Part shown: piece after piece, positions 1 to 5,314 of the stretch
Layout of the letters: each line of letters starts with the position of its first letter
Numbering within the stretch: the first letter of the stretch is position 1
Source of the DNA: CAYJFX01 sp964370315
GTDB lineage: Bacteria; Spirochaetota; Spirochaetia; Treponematales; Treponemataceae
Direction of reading: 5' to 3'
Length of the DNA stretch: 5,314 nt
Assembly (NCBI GenBank): GCA_964370315.1
Contig: CAYJIS010000078.1
Span: 1 to 5,314 of the forward strand
Notes under the pieces: generated by a model
Told to the model about the DNA's origin: nothing
Databases searched by the model: none
Seen by the model: only the letters and a program-made list of their open reading frames with translations
Position numbers and translations under genes: made by a program

Positions 1-421
1 CGGCGTTATTTTCTTCTACAGAAAAAATGCGTGCATTCATAACACCGCTTTCACGTATTATTTTTGTAAGCTCTCTTGTGTCAACGCCGTATACTCCAAT
101 AATATTATTGTCGATAAGCATTTGTTCAATCTTACCGTTACAACGGAAGTTTGAAGGCTCATCACAATAGTCGCGAACAATGTAGGCTGTTGCATGGATT
201 TTTTTACTTTCAAAATCGGATGGAATAACGCCGTAGTTTCCAATTAATGGAAATGTTTGCATTATTATTTGACCATAATAGCTTGGGTCTGTGAGGGTTT
301 CAAGGTAACCTGTCATGCCAGTTGTAAATACAATTTCACCTGTAATACAACCAGTTGCACCGAAGCTTTTTCCTTCGAACACTTGCCCGTTAGCAAGCAG
401 TATATATGCTTTGTTTGTCAT
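1..421 (-). CDS. carA: Carbamoyl-phosphate synthase small subunit, N-terminal part (runs off the window)
   Basis: The minus strand is open for 140 codons from the ATG at 421-419 to the window edge, so only the N-terminal part is present and no stop is seen. The product opens MTNKAYILLANGQVFEGKSF and continues with the CarA hallmarks GEIVFTTGMTGYLETLTDPSY (residues about 28-48), a Q-x(8)-IGNYG stretch near 51-64, and IIGVYGVDTRELTKIIRESG at about 107-126. These belong to the CPSase small-chain N-terminal domain. The C-terminal class I glutamine amidotransferase domain with its catalytic Cys lies outside the window. In the family, CarA hydrolyses glutamine and channels ammonia to CarB to make carbamoyl phosphate for pyrimidine and arginine synthesis in the cytoplasm. 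The start agrees with the usual family N-terminus. It has no Shine-Dalgarno sequence, but a promoter -10 lies just upstream. The gene is divergent from pflB and functionally unrelated to it. Confidence 0.95.
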   Translation of the reverse strand, partial: MTNKAYILLANGQVFEGKSFGATGCITGEIVFTTGMTGYLETLTDPSYYGQIIMQTFPLIGNYGVIPSDFESKKIHATAYIVRDYCDEPSNFRCNGKIEQMLIDNNIIGVYGVDTRELTKIIRESGVMNARIFSVEENNA

Positions 422-432
422 CTTAAAAACAA

Positions 433-441
433 ATTATATCA
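433..441 (-). promoter_or_regulatory. Extended -10 promoter of carA
   Basis: Read on the minus strand, 441-433 is TGATATAAT: a perfect TATAAT hexamer with the TG of an extended -10 element one base upstream. No good -35 is found 16-18 bp further up (the best is TTCCCC), as is common for extended -10 promoters. Only 11 bases separate the hexamer from the carA ATG, so transcription should begin about 4-6 nt before the start codon. The short leader has no Shine-Dalgarno sequence. Confidence 0.6.
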
Positions 442-492
442 GAAAGTTTATAAAGGGGGAAGAGGGTACAGAAAAAAAAAGGATTTAAAGTA

Positions 493-498
493 TATAAT
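493..498 (+). promoter_or_regulatory. Candidate -10 box upstream of pflB
   Basis: TATAAT stands at 493-498 on the plus strand, downstream of a nine-A tract (472-480) that could serve as an UP-like element. No convincing -35 hexamer is present at 16-18 bp spacing, so this is only a candidate. If used, it would give pflB an untranslated leader of about 135 nt containing the dyad at 540-557. A second candidate nearer the gene is TTGAAT (563-568), 17 bp, TACTCT (586-591). Its -10 is poor, and the two cannot be ranked from sequence alone. Confidence 0.35.
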
Positions 499-539
499 GC
501 ATGTTAAAAAAACAAATCTCAGTAAAAAAAACAAAAAAA

Positions 540-557
540 TGTTAGAATTTACTAACA
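540..557. promoter_or_regulatory. 18-bp dyad, candidate operator for pflB
   Basis: TGTTAG, six bases, then CTAACA form a perfect 6-bp inverted repeat about 80 bp before the pflB start. It lacks the GC content and T-run of a terminator and has the size and symmetry of a transcription factor site. Redox regulators such as Rex (TTGTTAA-N4-TTAACAA in several Firmicutes) and FNR-type proteins often control pfl genes. The TGTTA/TAACA half-sites resemble Rex boxes, but they are 2 bp further apart, so the regulator is not identified. Confidence 0.4.
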
Positions 558-630
558 ATATCTTGAATTTTATTTTCTTTTTCGGTACTCTTAATTATAA
601 GGTATTTGATTTAATTCTATGATTTTATAG

Positions 631-636
631 TGAGGA
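631..636 (+). promoter_or_regulatory. Ribosome binding site of pflB
   Basis: TGAGGA precedes the ATG at 640 with a short gap of three bases. The TGA of this motif is also an in-frame stop directly upstream, so translation of the PFL core cannot start earlier in this frame. This fixes the start codon. Confidence 0.65.
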
Positions 637-639
637 AAT

Positions 640-2763
640 ATGTTTAAGGATTATAATAAAGAATGGGAAGGATTTGTTCCTGGTTTGTGGAGCGACGCAG
701 AGACATCTGTAAATGTTCGTGATTTTATAATGAAAAATTATACGCCCTATGATGGTGATGATTCCTTTTTACAAGAGGCAACCGAAAATACAAAAAAATT
801 ATGGGATATGGTTGGCGTACTTAATAAAAAAGAAGCTGAAGCGGGTGGTGTACTTGATATGGATACAGATGTTGTATCTTCTATTACATCACATGCGGCA
901 GGTTATTTAGATAAAGACTTAGAAACCATAGTTGGGTTTCAAACAGAAAAACCTTTTAAGAGATCTTTGCAACCTTTTGGTGGACTTCGTGTTGCAGAAT
1001 TGGCTTGTGAAGACTATGGACACAGTGTTAGCGATAGAGTAAAAGAAATATTTACAAAATACCGTAAAACACATAATCAAGGTGTTTTTGATGCATACAC
1101 AGATGAAATGAAACTTGCAAGAAAAAGCGGCATAATTACAGGTTTGCCTGATGCGTATGGTAGAGGAAGGATTATTGGAGATTATAGGCGGGTAGCATTA
1201 TATGGTGTTGATGCACTTATTCTCGATAAAAAGAAACAAATAGAAACTGCTTTAAGTAGAATGACTTCTGATACTATCCGTTTGCGAGAAGAATTAGCAG
1301 ATCAAGTGAGAGCTTTAAAAGAACTAAAAGAGCTCGGTACTATTTATGGTTTTGATATTAGTGGGCCGGCTAAAAATGCTAAAGAGGCTATTCAATGGTT
1401 ATATTTTGGTTATTTAGCATCAATAAAAGATCAAAATGGTGCTGCAATGAGTTTAGGAAGAGTTTCTACATTTTTAGATATCTATATTAAACGCGATTTG
1501 GATAAAGGTCTTATTACAGAAGAAAAGGCTCAGGAATATATTGACCATTTTATTATGAAGTTGCGATTAGTAAAGTTTGCAAGGACTCCAGAATACAATT
1601 CTCTTTTTTCAGGGGATCCAACTTGGGTAACGGAATCTATTGCAGGTATGTCAATTGATGGACGACACATGGTAACAAAAACAAGTTATCGCGTATTACA
1701 TACTCTTGATACTTTAGGTCCTGCACCAGAACCAAACCTCACTGTTTTATGGTCAACAAAATTACCTCAAAATTTTAAACGATATTGTGCAAAAATGTCT
1801 ATTAAAACTTCTTCAATCCAATATGAAAACGATGATTTAATGCGTGAATCCCATGCAGATGATTATGCGATTGCTTGTTGTGTTTCTTCTATGAGAATAG
1901 GTAAGGAAATGCAATTTTTTGGCGCCAGAGCTAATTTAGCTAAAGCTTTATTATATGCTATAAATGGTGGCGTAGATGAAAAATCTGGAGAACAAATAGG
2001 TCCCAAATATAGAGCGGTAACAAGTGATTACTTAGAATACAACGATGTTATGGAAAAGTTTGATGACATGATGGAATGGCTTGCAAAATTGTATGTAAAT
2101 ACATTAAATATTATTCACTACATGCATGATAAGTACGCATATGAAGCCATTCAAATGGCCCTACATGACCGAGAAGTAAAACGTTATTTTGCTACTGGTA
2201 TTGCAGGTTTGTCTGTAGTAGCAGATTCTCTTTCTGCAATAAAACATGCAAAGGTTAAAGTAATACGAAACGAAGCAGGACTTGCAGTGGATTATGAGGT
2301 TGAAGGAGATTTTCCAAAGTATGGAAATGATGATGATCGAGTAGACCAGATAGCAGTTAATTTGGTTCGTGATTTTATGAATAAAATTAGAAAGCACCAT
2401 GTGTATAGGCAAGGTGTTCCTACAATGTCTGTGTTAACTATTACATCGAATGTTGTTTATGGTAAAAAAACAGGTAGCACACCAGACGGGAGAAAGGCAG
2501 GCATTCCACTTGCTCCAGGTGCGAACCCAATGCATGGAAGAGATACTAGTGGAGCTGCAGCTTCCCTTGCTTCTGTTGCTAAACTACCGTTCCGTCATGC
2601 ACAAGATGGAATATCTGAAACATTTTCAATTATTCCTAGTGCTTTAGGTAAAGATGCCCAAGTGTTTGCAGGTGAGCTAGACTTGGATGCATTGAGAAGA
2701 GGCGATGACTGCGGGGAAAGTGCTTGTGCTCAGCCAACCGAATTATTAAATGATGACATGTAA
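640..2763 (+). CDS. pflB: Pyruvate formate-lyase core lacking the glycyl radical domain
   Basis: This 707-residue protein matches pyruvate formate-lyase almost end to end, including VNVRDFIMKNYTPYDGDDSF near the N-terminus, GLPDAYGRGRIIGDYRR (168-184), SGDPTW with Trp329, IACCVS with the catalytic pair Cys413/Cys414, and MQFFGARANLAK with Arg430. These correspond to E. coli Trp333, Cys418/419 and Arg435. The family converts pyruvate and CoA to acetyl-CoA and formate in the cytoplasm of anaerobes. Homology stops after SALGKD (667-672). Residues 673-707 are an unrelated tail with Cys691 and Cys696, ending LLNDDM. The C-terminal domain with RVSGY, which carries the essential glycyl radical (Gly734 in the 760-residue E. 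coli enzyme), is absent here and is encoded by the separate gene 127 nt downstream. No other frame of the tail region encodes the missing sequence, so a single frameshift does not explain the split. The core is therefore expected to be inactive without its small partner. Confidence 0.95.
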   Translation: MFKDYNKEWEGFVPGLWSDAETSVNVRDFIMKNYTPYDGDDSFLQEATENTKKLWDMVGVLNKKEAEAGGVLDMDTDVVSSITSHAAGYLDKDLETIVGFQTEKPFKRSLQPFGGLRVAELACEDYGHSVSDRVKEIFTKYRKTHNQGVFDAYTDEMKLARKSGIITGLPDAYGRGRIIGDYRRVALYGVDALILDKKKQIETALSRMTSDTIRLREELADQVRALKELKELGTIYGFDISGPAKNAKEAIQWLYFGYLASIKDQNGAAMSLGRVSTFLDIYIKRDLDKGLITEEKAQEYIDHFIMKLRLVKFARTPEYNSLFSGDPTWVTESIAGMSIDGRHMVTKTSYRVLHTLDTLGPAPEPNLTVLWSTKLPQNFKRYCAKMSIKTSSIQYENDDLMRESHADDYAIACCVSSMRIGKEMQFFGARANLAKALLYAINGGVDEKSGEQIGPKYRAVTSDYLEYNDVMEKFDDMMEWLAKLYVNTLNIIHYMHDKYAYEAIQMALHDREVKRYFATGIAGLSVVADSLSAIKHAKVKVIRNEAGLAVDYEVEGDFPKYGNDDDRVDQIAVNLVRDFMNKIRKHHVYRQGVPTMSVLTITSNVVYGKKTGSTPDGRKAGIPLAPGANPMHGRDTSGAAASLASVAKLPFRHAQDGISETFSIIPSALGKDAQVFAGELDLDALRRGDDCGESACAQPTELLNDDM

Positions 2764-2794
2764 CAAAACATAGGGATGTTGCACGTGTGTTTGA

Positions 2795-2810
2795 TAAATA
2801 TTGATATTTA
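2795..2810. repeat. Short AT-rich palindrome between the two PFL genes
   Basis: TAAATAT, TG, ATATTTA is a perfect 7-bp inverted repeat with a 2-bp centre. It overlaps two direct copies of TTGATA spaced 10 bp apart (2791 and 2801). It is too AT-rich for a strong RNA hairpin and looks more like a protein-binding dyad, although such repeats also arise by chance in AT-rich spacers. Confidence 0.4.
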
Positions 2811-2813
2811 CAA

Positions 2814-2832
2814 TTAAAAGCGTTGCTTTTAA
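2814..2832 (+). repeat. RNA hairpin between the two PFL genes
   Basis: TTAAAAGC, loop GTT, GCTTTTAA give a perfect 8-bp stem with a 3-nt loop, about 50 nt after the stop codon of the PFL core. No U-run follows, so it is not a standard terminator. Its position in the spacer between the two halves of one enzyme suggests an mRNA stability or processing element that lets the halves be made in different amounts. That role is inference. Confidence 0.5.
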
Positions 2833-2853
2833 GAATGTAGACTTATGTTTTTA

Positions 2854-2882
2854 TTGATATAGGTTTACTATTTAGGTATAGG
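2854..2882 (+). promoter_or_regulatory. Possible internal promoter before the glycyl radical gene
   Basis: TTGATA (2854-2859), a 17-bp spacer and TATAGG (2877-2882) form a plausible sigma-70-type pair. The -10 overlaps the Shine-Dalgarno sequence of the next gene, so a transcript from here would lose that site and be nearly leaderless. Cotranscription with pflB from upstream is equally possible, and the evidence is weak. Confidence 0.25.
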
Positions 2883-2884
2883 AG
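2880..2884 (+). promoter_or_regulatory. Strong Shine-Dalgarno of the glycyl radical gene
   Basis: AGGAG lies six bases before the ATG at 2891, a better ribosome binding site than the one of the PFL core. An in-frame TAG at 2879-2881 overlaps it, so the 79-residue protein cannot begin earlier. This supports independent translation as a true separate gene rather than a broken end of pflB. Confidence 0.75.
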
Positions 2885-2890
2885 ATTAAC

Positions 2891-3130
2891 ATGATAAGTG
2901 ATCAACAAATTGACAATTTGGTAAGCTTGATGGATGGGTACGTTGAAAAAGGTGGACACCATTTAAATGTAAACGTATTTACTAAAGAAACGCTACTTGA
3001 TGCTCAACAGCACCCAGAAAGGTATCCTCAATTAACAATACGTGTTTCTGGATATGCTGTTAATTTTAATAAATTAACCAAAGAGCAGCAAGATGATGTA
3101 ATTTCTCGTACATTTCACGAAGCTGTATAA
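2891..3130 (+). CDS. grcA: Stand-alone glycyl radical domain of pyruvate formate-lyase (GrcA/YfiD-like)
   Basis: This 79-residue protein is the C-terminal domain of pyruvate formate-lyase on its own. After a nine-residue lead it reads LVSLMDGYVEKGGHHLNVNV (10-29), then YPQLTIRVSGYAV (45-57), and ends in the usual LTKEQQDDVISRTF. Gly54 in RVSGY matches Gly734 of E. coli PFL, the residue that carries the radical after activation by PflA. In enterobacteria the related YfiD/GrcA (about 127 residues) restores a full-length PFL whose own radical site was cleaved by oxygen. Here the neighbouring PFL core has no such domain, so this protein is probably an obligatory subunit. It lacks the long N-terminal extension of YfiD and begins almost exactly where the missing part of the core would start. 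It has its own strong ribosome binding site and is followed at once by a terminator. The domain assignment is firm; the name grcA is by similarity, and 'PFL small subunit' may describe it better. Confidence 0.9.
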   Translation: MISDQQIDNLVSLMDGYVEKGGHHLNVNVFTKETLLDAQQHPERYPQLTIRVSGYAVNFNKLTKEQQDDVISRTFHEAV

Positions 3131-3131
3131 A

Positions 3132-3162
3132 AAAAAAGGGTAGCCTCGAGCTATCCTTTTTT
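3132..3162 (+). terminator. Intrinsic terminator after the split PFL genes
   Basis: A 13-bp stem pairs 3132-3144 with 3150-3162 around the loop CTCGA. Its core GGGTAGC/GCTATCC has one G-U pair, and the outer A6/T6 arms supply a U-tract on the plus strand and, read the other way, on the minus strand. It starts one base after the stop codon of the glycyl radical gene and ends 14 bases before the pflA ATG. It should separate the bulk enzyme genes from the activase gene. Confidence 0.88.
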
Positions 3163-3163
3163 G

Positions 3164-3169
3164 TATACT
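3164..3169 (+). promoter_or_regulatory. -10 box of pflA, likely leaderless transcript
   Basis: TATACT sits seven bases before the pflA ATG, exactly where a -10 box would place the transcription start at or next to the A of the start codon. The region between the terminator and the ATG contains no Shine-Dalgarno sequence. A -35 hexamer would fall inside the terminator stem, and no good match is seen there. Confidence 0.45.
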
Positions 3170-3176
3170 ATTACAA

Positions 3177-3962
3177 ATGAACACAATAAAAGGTTTTATA
3201 CATTCAACAGAATCATTTGGCACAGTTGACGGACCAGGGGTACGGTTTGTTGTGTTTATGCAAGGGTGCCCACTTCGATGTCAATATTGCCACAACCCAG
3301 ATACGTGGCAAGTGGGCATTGGTATGCAAGTTAGTGTTGATGAAATTATAGATAAATATGAACGTAATAAAGAGTTTTATAAAGCAGGGGGGATTACCGT
3401 AACAGGCGGGGAGCCTCTTTTACAGATGGATTTTGTTGAGGCTCTTTTTTGTAAAGCAAAAGAGAAGGGTATTCATACTTGCCTAGATACATCAGGAATA
3501 ACTTTTACATATGAAAAAATAGAAGCGTTTTCTAAACTTATGGATTATACAGATTTAGTGTTGCTTGATATAAAACATATTCAAGACGAAAAACATGTAC
3601 GTTTAACCGGATTGTCAAATAAAAATGTATTAGACTTTGCTCTATATCTAAATGAGATAAAAAAACCAACTTGGATTAGACACGTTTTGATTTCTGGTAT
3701 AACACAAAACGATGAATATCTAGAGACGTTAGGATATTTTTTGGGCGGATTAGATAATGTTAAAACAATTGATGTTTTGCCGTATCATACTGCGGGTTCT
3801 TTTAAATACAAAGAAATGGGAATAGAATATCCATTAGAAGGTGTTCTTGATGCCACAAAAGAGGAAAGCATTCAAGCAAAAAATACTATTTTACGTGGGT
3901 TTAAGAAACGACTAGAAGATAGAAGATGGAACTCAACGTCTTCTGCGAGTGTTTGGTACTAG
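3177..3962 (+). CDS. pflA: Pyruvate formate-lyase-activating enzyme (radical SAM)
   Basis: This 261-residue protein matches PflA. Near the start it has STESFGTVDGPGVRFVVFMQ (10-29), then the radical SAM CX3CX2C cluster motif at Cys31, Cys35 and Cys38 (GCPLRCQYCHNPDTW), then TGGEP (76-80) for S-adenosylmethionine binding, HTCLDTSG, and later DVLPYHTAG. The family uses a [4Fe-4S] cluster, S-adenosylmethionine and an external electron donor to abstract hydrogen from the glycine of RVSGY. Here that glycine should be Gly54 of the 79-residue neighbour. The protein is about 15 residues longer than E. coli PflA, with a basic then Ser/Trp/Tyr-containing C-terminal end. The ATG at 3177 is the natural family start. 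Upstream there is an in-frame stop at 3141 and no alternative start, and no Shine-Dalgarno is visible. The gene lies behind a terminator and probably uses its own promoter. No clear terminator follows it. Confidence 0.95.
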   Translation: MNTIKGFIHSTESFGTVDGPGVRFVVFMQGCPLRCQYCHNPDTWQVGIGMQVSVDEIIDKYERNKEFYKAGGITVTGGEPLLQMDFVEALFCKAKEKGIHTCLDTSGITFTYEKIEAFSKLMDYTDLVLLDIKHIQDEKHVRLTGLSNKNVLDFALYLNEIKKPTWIRHVLISGITQNDEYLETLGYFLGGLDNVKTIDVLPYHTAGSFKYKEMGIEYPLEGVLDATKEESIQAKNTILRGFKKRLEDRRWNSTSSASVWY

Positions 3963-3999
3963 TGCTGGGTATCTTAAGGTTCATATAAAAAATACAAGT

Positions 4000-4030
4000 T
4001 TGAAAGTAAAAAGAATCAAAGACATATAAT
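4000..4030 (+). promoter_or_regulatory. Promoter of the ftsK-like gene
   Basis: TTGAAA (4000-4005) and a perfect TATAAT (4025-4030) are separated by 19 bp, slightly longer than ideal. Transcription would begin near 4037, giving a leader of about 68 nt. This leader contains two T-runs (4048-4054 and 4071-4078) but no strong hairpin. Confidence 0.5.
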
Positions 4031-4095
4031 TCACGAAAACAAGAAACTTTTTTTCTCTAATAACAAGTAATTTTTTTTCCGATATTCAAATGAAT

Positions 4096-4099
4096 GGAG
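4096..4099 (+). promoter_or_regulatory. Ribosome binding site of the ftsK-like gene
   Basis: GGAG lies five bases before the ATG at 4105. A TAA stop in the same frame directly precedes that ATG (4102-4104), so no earlier start is possible. Confidence 0.65.
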
Positions 4100-4104
4100 T
4101 TTAA

Positions 4105-5314
4105 ATGAAGATATCTGGTAAAATTATGATTTTTCTTGGCGCCCTTGCCTTAGCGCTTGCGGCGTTTTTTATATTGTTTCTTATACCACAAATTTTGAAT
4201 GTTGGTGTTGAAACACAAAATCCCTCTGGGGCCTTTTCTCACTTTGGTAAAGCTGTTTTTTCGTCATACGGGTTTTCTGCATTATTAATACCTGTATTTT
4301 TGGTTGTAGTTGCCATAGTTACCTTTTCATCTAAATGGACAGATAAAAAAGGCTTTTTATTGGCTACTTCTTGGATACCTTTTTTAACGATTGTTGCAAT
4401 TGAATCATTTACTAATGAAGTTTTTTCGAATGTTGAAGGAGATGTAGGATTTATACGAATCCTTGCTTTTCTTATTGTTGCTATTCTAGCATCTTCAATC
4501 GAGTACATTATTCTTAGTTTAATTTCGGATGTTTTTTTACAAAGTAAATCTTTTAAAAGAGGTTCAATGAAAAAACAATTTACAAAGAAAAAAAGTAGTA
4601 TCGTTGATAACGATAATAGCGAAGTAGAGAATAACAGCAATAGAATATACATCGGGGAAGACGAAGATCAAAGTGAAAAAATTGGTGAAAATATAGTATC
4701 TGATGTTGCATTTGTAGAAGAAATAGAAGATGATGCTTCACTTGATGACTCAGAGTTTAACGAACTTGCAAAAGAAGTTTTTAAAAGCGAGAATAATACC
4801 CAAAGTGTATTTAGTGATTTTGAAGCAAACAATACGTATGAAAACTATCAAAAAGTAGATGTTCCTAATTTTATTGATTTAGCAATGGAAGAAGAGGAGC
4901 CAAGTGACTCTATTATAAAGGAAGATAATTATGTTAGGGAGAGGCAAAGTATAGAGCTTCTTAGTACTAATGAAATTAAAAACGACACAGAGGTATTTTT
5001 CCCTTCCGATATTGAAAGACTTGAAGCAGAAAGTGGCCGTCTTTTTGAAAAAAACAATGAATCAATAAACCATTCGTATAACGAAATGAGTATTGAAGAT
5101 GCAGAAAATGAATTAGATGAAATAGAGAACCAAACTATTGCACAAATGAGTATAGCACAGGAGTCAGTGCAAAGTGCTCCATCATTGCCAAAGAAACGAC
5201 CTAATGCACCTTATAAGATTCCAGTGGATGGAATTTTAACTGAGTATTCGGATGATGAATATTGGCTCATTGATGAGCAAACAAGACAGTCAGGTGATAC
5301 ACTAGAAAGAACCT
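4105..5314 (+). CDS. ftsK: FtsK/SpoIIIE-type DNA translocase, N-terminal part (runs off the window)
   Basis: The frame is open for 403 codons to the window edge. The N-terminus looks like the membrane domain of FtsK, with hydrophobic segments at about residues 7-27, 57-74, 84-103 and 116-145, and the family pattern G-x(12)-YGFSALLIP between the first two. Residues about 148-365 form a hydrophilic linker rich in Asp, Glu, Asn and Ser, starting with a basic patch (KRGSMKKQFTKKK). At about 369-403, PYKIPVDGILTEYSDDEY and the following residues match the 'Y-x-P-x(3)-L' opening of the FtsK motor region. The RecA-like ATPase with Walker motifs and the DNA-reading gamma domain lie outside the window. 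FtsK pumps chromosome ends through the closing septum and activates XerCD at dif. Without the ATPase domain in view, the assignment rests on architecture and the short C-terminal match. Confidence 0.8.
   Translation, partial: MKISGKIMIFLGALALALAAFFILFLIPQILNVGVETQNPSGAFSHFGKAVFSSYGFSALLIPVFLVVVAIVTFSSKWTDKKGFLLATSWIPFLTIVAIESFTNEVFSNVEGDVGFIRILAFLIVAILASSIEYIILSLISDVFLQSKSFKRGSMKKQFTKKKSSIVDNDNSEVENNSNRIYIGEDEDQSEKIGENIVSDVAFVEEIEDDASLDDSEFNELAKEVFKSENNTQSVFSDFEANNTYENYQKVDVPNFIDLAMEEEEPSDSIIKEDNYVRERQSIELLSTNEIKNDTEVFFPSDIERLEAESGRLFEKNNESINHSYNEMSIEDAENELDEIENQTIAQMSIAQESVQSAPSLPKKRPNAPYKIPVDGILTEYSDDEYWLIDEQTRQSGDTLERT

Noticed and set aside
58..243. Minus-strand ORF of 61 codons inside carA
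   Set aside because: It overlaps carA on the same strand in another frame; the carA frame carries the conserved motifs.
257..622. Plus-strand ORF of 121 codons across the start of carA and the divergent spacer
   Set aside because: Its first half is antisense to clearly conserved carA codons. The second half is low-complexity Lys/Asn/Phe sequence from A/T tracts, and no family resemblance or good ribosome binding site is seen.
2161..2647. ORFs at 2161-2412 (minus) and 2450-2647 (plus) inside the PFL core
   Set aside because: Both lie within strongly conserved PFL sequence in other frames and show no independent coding evidence.
2640..2890. The PFL split as a simple frameshift, intein or intron
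   Set aside because: No other frame after SALGKD encodes the missing domain, the 127-nt spacer is far too short for a group I or II intron, and no intein block is seen in the tail. The small gene has its own start signals and complete domain.
4041..4078. T-runs after pflA as an intrinsic terminator
   Set aside because: Only a weak five-pair AGAAA/TTTCT stem can be drawn, and the runs lie downstream of the candidate ftsK promoter, so a terminator role is not supported.
4090..4104. Four-codon mini-ORF (MNGV) ending directly before the ftsK start
   Set aside because: It has no visible ribosome binding site and its length is within chance; the GGAG inside it serves the ftsK ATG.
4239..4652. Minus-strand ORF of 137 codons opposite the FtsK-like gene
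   Set aside because: It mirrors the membrane-domain coding sequence, whose plus-strand frame has proper start signals, four hydrophobic segments and family motifs.

Overview
This is an A+T-rich bacterial window (roughly one third G+C by eye) from a fermentative, probably anaerobic organism. The carA and FtsK protein sequences, the long acidic FtsK linker and the AT-rich leaders fit a treponeme-like spirochaete best. That placement is an impression from sequence style, not a search, and Firmicutes-like lineages cannot be excluded.

Layout: (1) 1-421, minus strand: the first 140 codons of carA (carbamoyl-phosphate synthase small subunit), cut by the window edge, with an extended -10 promoter almost on top of its start codon. 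(2) 422-639: a divergent control region with the carA promoter, a second TATAAT on the plus strand, an 18-bp dyad that may be an operator, and the pflB ribosome binding site. (3) 640-3130: a pyruvate formate-lyase made as two proteins. A 707-residue core carries the Cys-Cys active site but has no glycyl radical domain. After a 127-nt gap with two inverted repeats, a 79-residue protein supplies that domain with its RVSGY motif. (4) 3132-3162: an intrinsic terminator. (5) 3177-3962: pflA, the radical SAM activase, whose -10 box suggests a leaderless mRNA. (6) 3963-4104: a spacer with a promoter. (7) 4105-5314: the N-terminal 403 codons of an FtsK/SpoIIIE-type DNA translocase, running off the window.

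How the genes work together: the core, the small glycyl radical protein and the activase together form one anaerobic pyruvate-to-formate plus acetyl-CoA system. PflA would place the radical on Gly54 of the 79-residue protein, which must then dock into the core next to Cys413/Cys414. This resembles the YfiD/GrcA repair arrangement of enterobacteria. Here, however, the only PFL visible lacks its own glycyl radical domain, so the trans-acting domain looks obligatory rather than a spare part. carA and ftsK are unrelated housekeeping neighbours.

No RNA gene, mobile element, CRISPR array or long repeat was seen. No stretch over 300 bases lacks a gene.
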